Below, in pieces: positions 33,483 through 43,048 of a stretch of 59,347 bases of DNA. Origin of the DNA: Acidimicrobiaceae bacterium. Lineage in GTDB: Bacteria > Actinomycetota > Acidimicrobiia > Acidimicrobiales > Aldehydirespiratoraceae. The translations under genes and the position numbers were made by a program. A model generated the notes under the pieces. It was not told the DNA's origin. It saw only the letters and a program-made list of their open reading frames with translations, and did not search any database. The stretch spans positions 1-59,347 of the forward strand of contig JAPPJC010000001.1 of NCBI GenBank assembly GCA_028820455.1, written 5' to 3'. Each line of letters begins with the position of its first letter. The first letter of the stretch is position 1.

Positions 33483-34514
33483 ATGCCTGAATCACTGAAT
33501 CTGCTAGCCGGCTTGGCTTGGGATCCTGAGATTCGAGGCTTTATGGCAGTGTTCGCCGGCACAGTGGTTCTATTCGGATCTGTATGGCTGATATTGGCTA
33601 CCAATGTAGGCTTCCGTCTCAGTACCATAATCACACTCACAGGACTGTTCGGCTGGATGGGGATAATGGCAGCAGTGTGGTGGATTTACGGAATAGGCTG
33701 GATAGGCAGTTCACCAGCCTGGAAGCTAATAGAAATCAATGTAGGCGATTTACAGCAAGCCAGTCTTGCCGAGGCCACAACTTTACCCAACCCGAGTGAG
33801 TTGCCTTCAGCTTTTGAACTAGCAGTTCTGTCTGACGATCCTGTAGCGCGAGCAGAGTTTGGGGCGGTGACTGTCGATACTCTCACAGCCGACCAAATCG
33901 AAGGTCTCACTTCAAATGAGATTGCTGAAGTTGTAGCTGAGGAACAAGAAAAGAACATAACAGCCAACTTGTCTGAACTAGCAGCAGTGGCACCTGCTGT
34001 GATATCCGCCGCTGAAGCAGACGGAAGGCTGAACTTCGGAGGGTGGAAGCTCCTATCGACAGCCGAATCGGGGGAAGCCCAAGCATCTGCCGTGGCAATG
34101 CTTATAGAAAACCCTAATCTGAAGTTCACCTCACAAAGCGATTTCAAGCTTCTCGATGCCTATAGTATCGGCGGCAAATCGACCCTACCTGCCAATCCCA
34201 CACGTTTAGACAGAATCGGGACACAAATTCAAACCGCTCTTACCATCACCAACCCGGTAAGTTACGGAATTGTGCAAGTGCAGGAGGTGATCGATCAACC
34301 TTTGTTACCTGGTCGACCGCCTCCACTTGCGAAGGTTGACCCGAACAAGCCGGTTATTTCCGTTATAATGGTCAGAGATCTAGGCGATGTCCGCCTCAGG
34401 CCTGCGTTAGTGACATTAGGATCGCTTGCCGTTTTTATCGCGTTTTGTCTTTTTCTGCATGAACGTGATAAGCAGGTGCGAAGACGACAAGAGGAGACCC
34501 TTGCAAACGCCTGA
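33483..34514 (+). CDS. Membrane protein of the bc/nuo region, unknown function
   Basis: About 343 residues with two N-terminal membrane helices (GFMAVFAGTVVLFGSVWLIL and LFGWMGIMAAVWWIYGIGWI), a long Ala/Glu-rich soluble domain and a C-terminal helix (VTLGSLAVFIAFCLFLH) before a basic tail. No named family is recognised. Its tight coupling to the diheme cytochrome c gene suggests an accessory subunit of the same respiratory complex. Start: ATG 33483, two bases after the cytochrome stop; a GTG at 33480 overlapping that stop is the alternative. Confidence 0.6.
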   Translation: MPESLNLLAGLAWDPEIRGFMAVFAGTVVLFGSVWLILATNVGFRLSTIITLTGLFGWMGIMAAVWWIYGIGWIGSSPAWKLIEINVGDLQQASLAEATTLPNPSELPSAFELAVLSDDPVARAEFGAVTVDTLTADQIEGLTSNEIAEVVAEEQEKNITANLSELAAVAPAVISAAEADGRLNFGGWKLLSTAESGEAQASAVAMLIENPNLKFTSQSDFKLLDAYSIGGKSTLPANPTRLDRIGTQIQTALTITNPVSYGIVQVQEVIDQPLLPGRPPPLAKVDPNKPVISVIMVRDLGDVRLRPALVTLGSLAVFIAFCLFLHERDKQVRRRQEETLANA

Positions 34515-34606
34515 ATTAAAAAGGCCGCAAGCTAGGCATACGCACATGAGAAACCTCCCATGACTTCTGCAAATACTGTTCAAACCTCAAAACAGCTGAC
34601 CAGCCA

Positions 34607-35167
34607 ATGTTAGCAACCGTTTTAGGGCAATACCTACCAGTTTTGGCCCTGCTGACACTTGTGATATTGTTTGCTGTGGGTAGTTTGCTGGCATCAAGAA
34701 TTCTTGCTCCACGCAAGCCCAGCATTCCAAAATCAGCTCCATACGAATGTGGTATAAAGCCCGCACAAGATACGCCAGACCATTTTCCGGTGAAATTTTT
34801 TCTGGTGGGAATGGCCTTTATAGTATTCGACGTGGAAATTATTTTGTTCTACCCCTACGCAGTTGCTCATGGTGGACTGGGAATATTCGGGTTAATGGTT
34901 ATCCTGGTGTTTACGTTCGCAGTATTTGAATCTTTCTTATATTTGATAAGCGAAGGTGCTCTCAACTGGGCCCCACAGTTGAAACCTGAAACCACTGTCA
35001 AGTCATCGCATGATAAGGCAGGCCGGCACACCACTCATGGACCGGAAGCAGTCCAGATGGCAACAGGGCAGAAACCAGAGACAATGCATTCAGTGGACAC
35101 AACGTCTCACACTGCCCCCACTGCTCGGAAAACTGTTCGCCGTGTAGGTTTTGAAGGTCGCCGCTGA
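34607..35167 (+). CDS. nuoA: NADH-quinone oxidoreductase subunit A
   Basis: 186 residues, three membrane helices. [20 protein letters not shown] and [19 protein letters not shown] are the NuoA signatures. A hydrophilic C-terminal tail of about 60 residues is longer than usual. The stop overlaps the nuoB start (TGATG). It is first in the complex I run nuoA-H. Confidence 0.95.
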   Translation: MLATVLGQYLPVLALLTLVILFAVGSLLASRILAPRKPSIPKSAPYECGIKPAQDTPDHFPVKFFLVGMAFIVFDVEIILFYPYAVAHGGLGIFGLMVILVFTFAVFESFLYLISEGALNWAPQLKPETTVKSSHDKAGRHTTHGPEAVQMATGQKPETMHSVDTTSHTAPTARKTVRRVGFEGRR

Positions 35168-35781
35168 TGGTTGAACTTCCCAAACAATTTCTTGATATCA
35201 ACGACTACGGCATCGAAGGTCTTCGGCACAACTTCATAACTTCCAACCTTGAGAAGCTTGTCAACTGGTCTCGAGCTCGGAGTTGTTGGCCCGCTACTTT
35301 CGGATTGGCTTGCTGTGCCATTGAAATGATGGCAACCGGTGCAGCACACTACGACCTAGCCCGTTACGGTATGGAAGTATTCAGAGCTTCCCCGAGGCAA
35401 GCCGACCTGATGATCGTAGCCGGGCGCGTGTCGCAGAAAATGGCACCGGTGTTGCGTCAAATATACGATCAGATGATGGAGCCGAAATGGGTGATCTCAA
35501 TGGGGGTGTGTGCTTCCAGTGGAGGCATGTTCAACAACTACGCTATTGTGCAGGGGGTAGACCAGATAGTGCCAGTAGACGTTTATGCTCCTGGCTGTCC
35601 GCCTGGCCCCGAAACTCTCATGCACGCTATTTTCACGTTACATCACAAGATCACCACTGGGGAGCTTCTAGCCCGTCGAAATCAAACCGCAAACGGTGGT
35701 GCTGGCTTCACAATAAAACAGCAAGACGGTCAAACAGCAACCTCTATGCTAAAACGCCCAAGCAACACCACGAGCAAATAA
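35167..35781 (+). CDS. nuoB: NADH-quinone oxidoreductase subunit B
   Basis: 204 residues. It holds cluster N2: the tandem cysteines in [11 protein letters not shown], with [10 protein letters not shown] and [11 protein letters not shown] supplying the other ligands. It passes electrons to quinone at the junction of the hydrophilic and membrane arms. The C terminus (after [10 protein letters not shown]) carries a short Gln/Thr-rich extension. Start at ATG 35167 overlapping the nuoA stop. Confidence 0.96.
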   Translation: MVELPKQFLDINDYGIEGLRHNFITSNLEKLVNWSRARSCWPATFGLACCAIEMMATGAAHYDLARYGMEVFRASPRQADLMIVAGRVSQKMAPVLRQIYDQMMEPKWVISMGVCASSGGMFNNYAIVQGVDQIVPVDVYAPGCPPGPETLMHAIFTLHHKITTGELLARRNQTANGGAGFTIKQQDGQTATSMLKRPSNTTSK

Positions 35782-35840
35782 GCGACCCACACGAAAAACA
35801 CACTGAAAAACAAGCAATAACGACTCAGGAGTAGATTCCG

Positions 35841-35873
35841 ATGTCTACCAGCAACCTCAAATACCACTCCTGA
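35841..35873 (+). other. Ten-codon leader ORF before nuoC with sequestered ribosome site
   Basis: ATG 35841 opens MSTSNLKYHS and stops at 35871-35873, nine bases before the nuoC ATG. AGGAG at 35827-35831 precedes it at a suitable distance. CAGGAGT (35826-35832) and ACTCCTG (35865-35871) are perfect complements, so the ribosome site could pair with the leader's own stop region. Suggestive only. Confidence 0.35.
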
Positions 35874-35882
35874 AACAACAAA

Positions 35883-36383
35883 ATGACGCCACCAAATCAA
35901 CGCTACGGAGCAGCAGTCGGTGATCTTGCGAACTCTAGAGGACAAGCTGTTGTGCATCCCACCCTCGACAACTGGCTGAGCACAGCCACAACAGCTCAAG
36001 AAGATGATTTCAACCAACTGGTTTATCTGACCGCGGTTGATTATTTAGATTTCAACGCCAACCGATGCTTGCCAACTGGCATCTTAGCGGAACGTTACGA
36101 GGTGGTTGCCGGTCTTATGTGCTACGACCGTCGGGAGCGTTTACGTTTGAGAGTACAAGTCCCCGAATCAAAGCCTGAAATACCTACCTTATTCGATCTT
36201 TGGCCTGGCGCGGAGAATCTTGAGCGAGAAGTCTACGACATGTTCGGTATCGTCTTTACCGGTCATCCTGATCTCACTCGCATACTCATGCCAGAAGACT
36301 GGGCAGGCCATCCACTACGCAAAGACTACGATACCGGCTGGATACCCGTGCAATTCTCAGCAACAACCAACTCTCGCCGATAA
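35883..36383 (+). CDS. nuoC: NADH-quinone oxidoreductase subunit C
   Basis: 166 residues. NQLVYLTAVDYLDFNANR, LRLRVQVPE, IPTLFDLWPGAENLEREVYD and MFGIVFTGHPDLTRILMPEDW with GHPLRKDYD are the 30-kDa subunit signatures. It joins the hydrophilic arm next to NuoD. Its stop abuts the nuoD ATG without a gap. Confidence 0.95.
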   Translation: MTPPNQRYGAAVGDLANSRGQAVVHPTLDNWLSTATTAQEDDFNQLVYLTAVDYLDFNANRCLPTGILAERYEVVAGLMCYDRRERLRLRVQVPESKPEIPTLFDLWPGAENLEREVYDMFGIVFTGHPDLTRILMPEDWAGHPLRKDYDTGWIPVQFSATTNSRR

Positions 36384-37718
36384 ATGACCACAAATACCCG
36401 ACTTTCACTCGATTCGACAGGGGAAGCCTCTGTAGATTCAAAGAACCACTCTGCGATCAGTGCAGAATCTGCTGTACTACGCATATCCGAGGCTGAAGCA
36501 GCGACTGCAGCAGCGATAACGTCGACCGAGACAGCATCAACAGTCCCCACCGACAATAGTCGAGTGCTTCTCAATATGGGGCCTTCTCATCCTTCCACGC
36601 ACGGTGTTCTACGACTGTTGCTTGAACTTTCCGGCGAGACCGTATTAAGATCGAAGCCGATTATCGGCTACCTTCATACCGGTATGGAAAAAACCGCTGA
36701 GAATCTTACTTACGTGCAAGGCGGCACCAACGTAACCCGCATGGATTATGCGTCACCTCTGTTCACTGAATTGGCGTACTCGATGGCTGTTGAACGGCTC
36801 TTGGAAATTGAAATACCTGATCGAGCCGTGTGGATACGTATGCTCATGTGCGAACTCAACCGCATGAGTTCACATCTGCTGTTTATGGCTACCAACGGCA
36901 TGGACCTCGGGGCCGTGTCGATGATGATATACGGGTGGCGTGAACGTGAAGAGGTGTTGCGTTTCTTCGAAAAAGTCACCGGTCTGCGAATGAACCACAA
37001 CTATATTCGTCCCGGCGGTGTGGCTGCCGACCTGCCGGCAGGTTGGCGTGACGATGTTTCTGATTTACTTGAGCTGATCGAACCACGCCTCGACGAATAC
37101 GACACCCTGTTAACGGATCAGCCTATCTGGCGTGAACGCCTACAAGATGTGGGCATCATCACAACAGAAGAAGCTTTGGCTTTGGGTGCTACCGGACCGC
37201 TGCTTCGAGCATCAGGAATGCCCTGGGATTTACGGCGCGACGAACCTTACATGTTTTATGACCAGGTTGATTTCGATGTGGTGGTAGGTGACCACGGCGA
37301 CTGCTACGACCGTTACGCTGTGCGGCTCAACGAGATCCGTGAATCCATGCGGATAGTGTCACAGATCGCTGACATAATGCCTGAAGGCGATTTCCGTTCA
37401 CAAAACAAGAAAATCACCCCACCACCGAGGACCCGCATCAACGAATCGATGGAAGCTCTGATTCATCATTTCAAGATATTCACCGAAGGATTCCAAGTGC
37501 CAGTCGGGGATGTTTACGCCGCTGTAGAGTCACCACGCGGTGAGCTAGGTGTTTATATAGTGAGCAACGGCACCTCGAAACCGTATAGGCTGCACGTGAG
37601 AGCTCCAAGCTTTGTGAATTTGCAATGCTTGCCCCATCTAATGCACAACGGCCTGATCGCTGACGGTGTGGCGATCATTTCATCGGTTGATCCGATCATG
37701 GGAGAAGTAGACCGGTGA
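36384..37718 (+). CDS. nuoD: NADH-quinone oxidoreductase subunit D
   Basis: 444 residues, 49-kDa subunit forming the quinone site. NMGPSHPSTHGVLRLLLEL, IGYLHTGMEKTAENLTY, NYIRPGGVAADLP and the C-terminal SSVDPIMGEVDR are invariant blocks. The family normally begins just before NMGPxHPSTHG; here about 60 extra Ser/Thr/Glu-rich residues precede it. The stop overlaps the nuoEF start (4 bases). Confidence 0.96.
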   Translation: MTTNTRLSLDSTGEASVDSKNHSAISAESAVLRISEAEAATAAAITSTETASTVPTDNSRVLLNMGPSHPSTHGVLRLLLELSGETVLRSKPIIGYLHTGMEKTAENLTYVQGGTNVTRMDYASPLFTELAYSMAVERLLEIEIPDRAVWIRMLMCELNRMSSHLLFMATNGMDLGAVSMMIYGWREREEVLRFFEKVTGLRMNHNYIRPGGVAADLPAGWRDDVSDLLELIEPRLDEYDTLLTDQPIWRERLQDVGIITTEEALALGATGPLLRASGMPWDLRRDEPYMFYDQVDFDVVVGDHGDCYDRYAVRLNEIRESMRIVSQIADIMPEGDFRSQNKKITPPPRTRINESMEALIHHFKIFTEGFQVPVGDVYAAVESPRGELGVYIVSNGTSKPYRLHVRAPSFVNLQCLPHLMHNGLIADGVAIISSVDPIMGEVDR

Positions 37719-39778
37719 ACGAAGTCCTCGCCGCAGAGATCATAGCACGTTTCCCACGTCGGAAATCGGCTATGATAAGCCTTTTACATCTCGCTCAGCG
37801 GCAAGATGGCTATGTCACTGATAGTGCGATGCAGCGTATCGCCGTGCTTACCGGCACAACCCCTGCTGAAGTGAAAGGCACGGCCAGCTTCTATGAGATG
37901 TTCCGCTTCGAACCCACCGGCACTTACCTTTTGAATATTTGCACCAACATCTCCTGCTTACTAAAAGGAGGAGAAGAACTTCTAGATCATGCGTGCTCTA
38001 CTTTAGACGTGTCTTTGGGCGACACCACTGCTGATGGTGTTTTCACTCTGCAGGAAGCAGAATGTTTGGCAGCCTGTACTGAAGCACCATGCTTGCAAGT
38101 CAACTACCGCTACAAGTATCGTCTTTCAACTACGGATTTTGATCAATTGATCACCAGTCTGCGTGCAGGTGATCTACAAGCTGAGATACCTCCGCATGGC
38201 ACTTTGGCACGCAACCGACAAGCCATACCCGCAGAATACCCAGCAGGCATACTGCCACCGGAACAATGCCGAGAAATGCCTGTCTGGATGATTGGAGACG
38301 TCCCCGCCACGACTGAAAAAAGCGATACCCCCGCGAGCTCACCAGACCGTGACACACCAAGCGATACACCCGCTGTGAACGAACACAACCGTACACCGGA
38401 AGCCCATGCCCCTGGATACGTGAACAACCGAGGGCCTAAAATCATTACCAAGCGTTTCGGGTTTGCGGATTCTTTCACTTTGCAGCGTTACGAAGAGACC
38501 GACGGCTATCAGGGGCTGAAAACTGCTCTCGGACGTTCGCCTTCAGCGATTCATCAGTTGGTTAAAGATGCCGTGCTACTAGGACGTGGCGGTGCCGGTT
38601 TTCCGGCCGGTGTGAAATGGGGATTCCTACCACCAGATGAATATCCGTACTACCTTGTGGTTAACGGTGATGAGAGTGAGCCAGGCACTTACAAGGATCG
38701 CCTGCTCATGGAATGCGACCCGCACCAGCTGATTGAGGGTTGTCTGATCACCTGCTACGCTCTTGGAATCAAGCAGTGTTTTCTTTACGTGCGCGGCGAG
38801 ATGGCATTGGCGCAAGAACGCATCACCCAAGCCTTGAACGAAGCATACGCAGCGGGTTACGTGGGAACGAACATTCTCGACACCGAGTTTTCTGCTGATA
38901 TTGTGATGGTTTGGGGTGCTGGAGCATACATTGTCGGCGAAGAAACAGCACTCATCGAGAGCCTGGAGGGCAACAGAGGAATGCCCAGACTCAAACCTCC
39001 ATATTTTCCGGCTGCTATCGGCCTATATTCTCAACCGACCATTGTGAACAACGTGGAGACTTTGAGCAACCTGCCTTGGCTGCTCATGAACGGTGCTGAT
39101 GCTTACAAGCAGTATGGTTCTGAGTCATCTCCCGGTACTCGCATGTTTGCCGTGTCAGGTCATGTCAAGCGGCCAGGCGTATATGAAATAGAGCATGGCG
39201 TTACCACTTTCCGGGAGTTGATCTACGGTGAAAATTTCTGTCAAGGCATCCATGAAGAGCGAAAATTGAAAGCGTTCATACCCGGAGGCGGCTCCGCTCC
39301 CTGGTTCTTCGCAGAACATTTGGACTTGCCGCTTGAAGCCAAGGCCGTCTCTGAAGCCGGTTCGATGTTGGGGTCGGGTGCGGTGGTTGTAATGGACGAA
39401 ACCACCGATGTCGTGAAAGCGGCTTTACGTATTGTGAAGTTCTTCTCACACGAATCTTGCGGTAAATGTTCACCGTGTCGTGAAGGCACCAGCTGGATGG
39501 AACTCATTTTAAAGCGCATTTGCAAAGGTCGGGGCAGGCCTACGGATATCGCCCTACTGCTGGATATCGGCGACAATATAAGCCCTGGGCCGTATCCGGT
39601 GGCCGCTAACCCTGAAGCCGGTATCGAGGCTGTGCCTTTCCCGCCGAAACAAACCACTATCTGCCCTCTAGGTCCATCGGCAGTGGCACCTGTTGCTTCT
39701 ACCATCAGTCGCTTCCGAGAAGAATACCGAGAAAAGATACTGAGAAGCGTGCCAGTCAATTTGACGACCGTCGCATGA
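37715..39778 (+). CDS. NADH-quinone oxidoreductase NuoE-NuoF fusion
   Basis: 687 residues. Residues 1 to about 155 are NuoE: the [2Fe-2S] ligands are in ICTNISCLLKGG and EAECLAACTEAPCLQVN. After a Pro/Asp/Thr linker (nt about 38300-38400), NuoF follows: GRGGAGFPAGVKWGF (FMN/NADH binding), NGDESEPGTYKDR, GAGAYIVGEETALIESLEG, and cluster N3 in CGKCSPCREGTSW plus TICPLGPSAVAPV. E-F fusions occur in scattered bacteria. One polypeptide would carry the whole NADH-input site. Confidence 0.94.
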   Translation: MNEVLAAEIIARFPRRKSAMISLLHLAQRQDGYVTDSAMQRIAVLTGTTPAEVKGTASFYEMFRFEPTGTYLLNICTNISCLLKGGEELLDHACSTLDVSLGDTTADGVFTLQEAECLAACTEAPCLQVNYRYKYRLSTTDFDQLITSLRAGDLQAEIPPHGTLARNRQAIPAEYPAGILPPEQCREMPVWMIGDVPATTEKSDTPASSPDRDTPSDTPAVNEHNRTPEAHAPGYVNNRGPKIITKRFGFADSFTLQRYEETDGYQGLKTALGRSPSAIHQLVKDAVLLGRGGAGFPAGVKWGFLPPDEYPYYLVVNGDESEPGTYKDRLLMECDPHQLIEGCLITCYALGIKQCFLYVRGEMALAQERITQALNEAYAAGYVGTNILDTEFSADIVMVWGAGAYIVGEETALIESLEGNRGMPRLKPPYFPAAIGLYSQPTIVNNVETLSNLPWLLMNGADAYKQYGSESSPGTRMFAVSGHVKRPGVYEIEHGVTTFRELIYGENFCQGIHEERKLKAFIPGGGSAPWFFAEHLDLPLEAKAVSEAGSMLGSGAVVVMDETTDVVKAALRIVKFFSHESCGKCSPCREGTSWMELILKRICKGRGRPTDIALLLDIGDNISPGPYPVAANPEAGIEAVPFPPKQTTICPLGPSAVAPVASTISRFREEYREKILRSVPVNLTTVA

Positions 39779-39782
39779 CAAT

Positions 39783-39824
39783 TCTGACTATACCCAGCAC
39801 TAATCTGACTATACCCAGCACTAA
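39783..39824. repeat. 21-bp perfect tandem repeat between nuoEF and nuoG
   Basis: Bases 39783-39803 and 39804-39824 are identical and adjacent. Just before nuoG the element AGGAATTG also occurs twice; the second copy acts as the ribosome site for the ATG at 39876. Confidence 0.9.
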
Positions 39825-39875
39825 GAATTATGTGACAGGCTTTGCGAGGAAGGAATTGTAGAGGCAGGAATTGCA

Positions 39876-42800
39876 ATGGTAAACATCACAGTGGACGGAA
39901 TGCTTGTCGAGGCAGAAGAAGATGAGCTGCTGATATCTGCTTGTGAACGAAACGGAGTTCACATACCCAGGTTTTGTTATCACCCTCGCATGGAATCCGT
40001 GGGTATGTGCCGGGTGTGCCTAGTAGAAGTGGACACAGGACGCGGGGCCACTCTTCAGCCTTCCTGCGTTATCGCTGTAGCTGAGAACATGCAAGTTCAC
40101 ACCGACTCCGAAGCCACCAAAAAAGCCCAGGATGGGGTTTTGGAGTTTTTGTTGGTCAACCATCCTCTCGACTGCCCGATATGTGATAAGGGTGGCGAAT
40201 GTCCGCTGCAGGATCAGACCATGGCATACGGCCCAGGAGAAACCCGTTTCGTTGAAAAAAAACGCAATTTCGAGAAACCAATACCGATCAGTAGCACTGT
40301 CTACCTTGACAGGGAGCGTTGCATCCTATGTGATCGCTGCACCCGCTTTGCAGATCAAGTGGCAGGCGACCCTCTTATTCATTTCATGGGACGAGGTGCT
40401 CTTAGTGAAATAAATATTTTCCCTGATGAACCGTTCTCGTCTTACTTCTCAGGTAACACTGTGCAAATATGTCCAGTGGGTGCTCTCACAGCACTGCCCT
40501 ATCGTTTCAAAGCTCGTCCGTGGGACCTCAGCGACACACTTTCAACTGCTTGGGTTGACAGTATGGGTGCACGCGTCAATGTTCAAGCATCTCACAACCG
40601 AGTGCTGCGTCTGCTCGGGGAAGATTCCGAAGCTGTTAACTGGGGCTGGCTTTCCGATAAGGAACGTTTCGCTTTTGAAGCTCTCAACCATGAAAGCCGT
40701 CTTCGCTCACCACTCATCAGAAACAAAGCCAGTCCCATCACCACTGTCAATGATACCGACACTGAAACCGATGAAACCGATACCTGTACTGAAACCCACG
40801 AAACCGACAATCTATCAGATTATGGCTCCGCTGGAAACGAAGCCGACCACGACACACCCACGGCTGATGACTTTGTTGAAACCACCTGGGATGAGGCACT
40901 ATCTCGAACGGTTGACGCTCTAGCTGCTGCGCATCCTAAACGTATCGCCGTGCTGGGAGGGGCAAGACTCACCAATGAAGCACAATACGCTTGGATCAAG
41001 CTGATCAAAGGTTTTCTCGGCTGCGACAATGTTGATGCACAACTCAACGACGGTATCAAGGCAAACCTACTGCTAAATCTTCCACGGGCAACCATAAGCG
41101 ACACCTGCCGTCCGGATTCGACAGTGATCTTATTGGGGCCCGACCCGAAAGAAGAACTAGGTTCTCTGTATCTGCGTTTACGTCATGCAATAATGCGAGA
41201 CAACGTGTCTCTGATCGAGATACAACCCTGCGCTGGAGGTCTGACCAGCATAGCCGCCCATACGTTGCAACCTCAACCCGGTGAAACAGCAGTCCTGGTG
41301 AGATCACTGGTTCACGCTGCCAACTACGCCAGATCCACCAGAAAAGCCGGCATAGCCGATATAGATGCCTATCTCAACAAGAAAACACCCGGCGTGGGCA
41401 AGAAAAACAAGAAAAATCCCACCCCGAAGATCGCAGCGACCAGCTCCAACAAAGGCAAAGCAGTCAGAACTGCAAATGCCCTAGAAGCTGACGTTGAAAT
41501 CGCTGGGGTGGCTAGTACTGAGATTGCAGCTGCAGCCAAAACTTTGAGCCTCGCCTCTGAGGGGGTGACCATAATCTTGGGCCGTCCTTCTTTAGCTGAA
41601 TCCGTTCAGGCAATAGAGGAAGGGCTCCTTGAATTGCGGAAGCTTCCGTCTGTGAGGTTCTTGTCGGCGTTACGCCGTGGCAACATCCATGGTGCTCTTA
41701 ACACTGGCTTCGCTCCGGCTTGGCTGCCCGGTCACACGCATCAGAAGGCCACCAAAAAAAATCCGGCTGTGCGAAGTCGTTTCAAGGAGTTCTGGCCAAA
41801 ACTGCCCAACAATATAGGATTTGATGCTCAAGGCATACTCGCAGCAGCAGCAAGACATGAAATTGATGTGCTTATATTGTTGGGTGCTGATCCGCTCAAC
41901 GATTTCACCGACCGTCGAATGGCTCACGAAGGCTTACAAGGTGCAAGCATGGTGGTAGCTGTGGACATGTTTCTAAACGACTCGTCATCAGCAGCTGCCG
42001 ACGTAGTATTAGCTGCTGCCGGACCCACTGAAAGTGAAGGCACGTTCACTAACCTTGAGAATCGTGTCACACTGATGGGCCACAAGGTTACACCCCTGGG
42101 CACTTCCCGTCCCGACTGGACTATAGCAGCCGAATTAGCTTTTCGCCTGAACCCTGAACAGGATTTCAATTCAGACTCCCCACAGGCAATTCGAGCTGAG
42201 CTAGCTCGAGTATCAGATATGCACAGTATGCTCACCGAAGAAGCATTGAATGCCAGCCCTATTGAAGGAGTGCTGCTCACCAAAACCGGCAACCCCCCTA
42301 AAACTGCTGACCCATCTAACGGTGCTGGCCCATCTGAAGTTGCTGATCCTGATAAAACCGCTTCTGCGACAACAACAGCAACTAGTGTCAGTAGTTTCAC
42401 CACCACTGGCTTCAGCGCAAAACAGGCAGCAGTGAAATTGTCCGCAACTCCTGGAATATCGCTGCCGCCGCCAGCAACAAGAGACAGTCGCTCACAGACA
42501 GCGGATCTTTCGAAGCTTGCAGATACTGCCAGCTCCTTAGCTTCAGACTCAGGCAACCTTTCAGCTTCAACGGATACCAGTCAAATAAAAAAGAGTGCTG
42601 GTTACGTAAACTTGAAACTTGTGGCTATCCGCACTATGTACGACGATGGCGTAATGTTACGCCACTGCCCTTCAAGCAGCAAATCGGTACAACCTGCTAG
42701 TGCCCGCATCAACCCCAAGGCACTGAGCCGTTTAGGAATTGCGAATGCCGCTGAAGTGAAAATCACCTCGGATAGCGGCAGTATCAACGCCAAACTTTAT

Positions 42801-42953
42801 GCAGATAACGGTGTACCCGAAGGCTCCTTGGTTCTTCCCTGGTTGTCTCCTGGAGCACCAGCGAATACTCTTATAGCAGCCAATGAGCTTTCTACTACAG
42901 TGAAAGTAGAACCCCTTGCTTCACCATCCTCAGGTGTTGCCACTTCCCCATGA
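39876..42953 (+). CDS. nuoG: NADH-quinone oxidoreductase subunit G
   Basis: 1025 residues. N-terminal [2Fe-2S]: CYHPRMESVGMCRVCLVE; then HPLDCPICDKGGECPLQDQ (His/Cys-ligated cluster) and CILCDRCTRFADQVAGDP with ICPVGAL. A degenerate molybdopterin-oxidoreductase-like domain follows (ADVVLAAAGPTESEGTFTNL). Three low-complexity insertions are striking: a Thr/Glu/Asp repeat (nt about 40745-40860), a Lys-rich segment (nt about 41375-41470) and a Pro/Ser/Thr stretch (nt about 42280-42590) with a GPSE/ADPD-type 18-bp repetition. They make it longer than usual. It works with NuoEF in passing electrons from FMN to NuoB. Confidence 0.94.
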   Translation: MVNITVDGMLVEAEEDELLISACERNGVHIPRFCYHPRMESVGMCRVCLVEVDTGRGATLQPSCVIAVAENMQVHTDSEATKKAQDGVLEFLLVNHPLDCPICDKGGECPLQDQTMAYGPGETRFVEKKRNFEKPIPISSTVYLDRERCILCDRCTRFADQVAGDPLIHFMGRGALSEINIFPDEPFSSYFSGNTVQICPVGALTALPYRFKARPWDLSDTLSTAWVDSMGARVNVQASHNRVLRLLGEDSEAVNWGWLSDKERFAFEALNHESRLRSPLIRNKASPITTVNDTDTETDETDTCTETHETDNLSDYGSAGNEADHDTPTADDFVETTWDEALSRTVDALAAAHPKRIAVLGGARLTNEAQYAWIKLIKGFLGCDNVDAQLNDGIKANLLLNLPRATISDTCRPDSTVILLGPDPKEELGSLYLRLRHAIMRDNVSLIEIQPCAGGLTSIAAHTLQPQPGETAVLVRSLVHAANYARSTRKAGIADIDAYLNKKTPGVGKKNKKNPTPKIAATSSNKGKAVRTANALEADVEIAGVASTEIAAAAKTLSLASEGVTIILGRPSLAESVQAIEEGLLELRKLPSVRFLSALRRGNIHGALNTGFAPAWLPGHTHQKATKKNPAVRSRFKEFWPKLPNNIGFDAQGILAAAARHEIDVLILLGADPLNDFTDRRMAHEGLQGASMVVAVDMFLNDSSSAAADVVLAAAGPTESEGTFTNLENRVTLMGHKVTPLGTSRPDWTIAAELAFRLNPEQDFNSDSPQAIRAELARVSDMHSMLTEEALNASPIEGVLLTKTGNPPKTADPSNGAGPSEVADPDKTASATTTATSVSSFTTTGFSAKQAAVKLSATPGISLPPPATRDSRSQTADLSKLADTASSLASDSGNLSASTDTSQIKKSAGYVNLKLVAIRTMYDDGVMLRHCPSSSKSVQPASARINPKALSRLGIANAAEVKITSDSGSINAKLYADNGVPEGSLVLPWLSPGAPANTLIAANELSTTVKVEPLASPSSGVATSP

Positions 42954-42955
42954 AA

Positions 42956-43048
42956 ATGATCACTGCCACACCTGCAGCCACTGCCACACCTACGGATAGC
43001 ATCACACCCGCAGCCACTGCCACACCTGAGAATGGTAGAAGACCATGA
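42956..43048 (+). other. 30-codon Pro/Ala/Thr-repeat leader ORF between nuoG and nuoH
   Basis: ATG 42956, two bases after the nuoG stop, opens MITATPAATATPTDSITPAA and continues to a TGA (43046-43048) that overlaps the nuoH ATG. The DNA is a repeat of CACTGCCACACCT-type units (42961-42973, 42979-42991, 43015-43027). Tight coupling at both ends suggests it is translated, but no function can be named. Confidence 0.45.
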
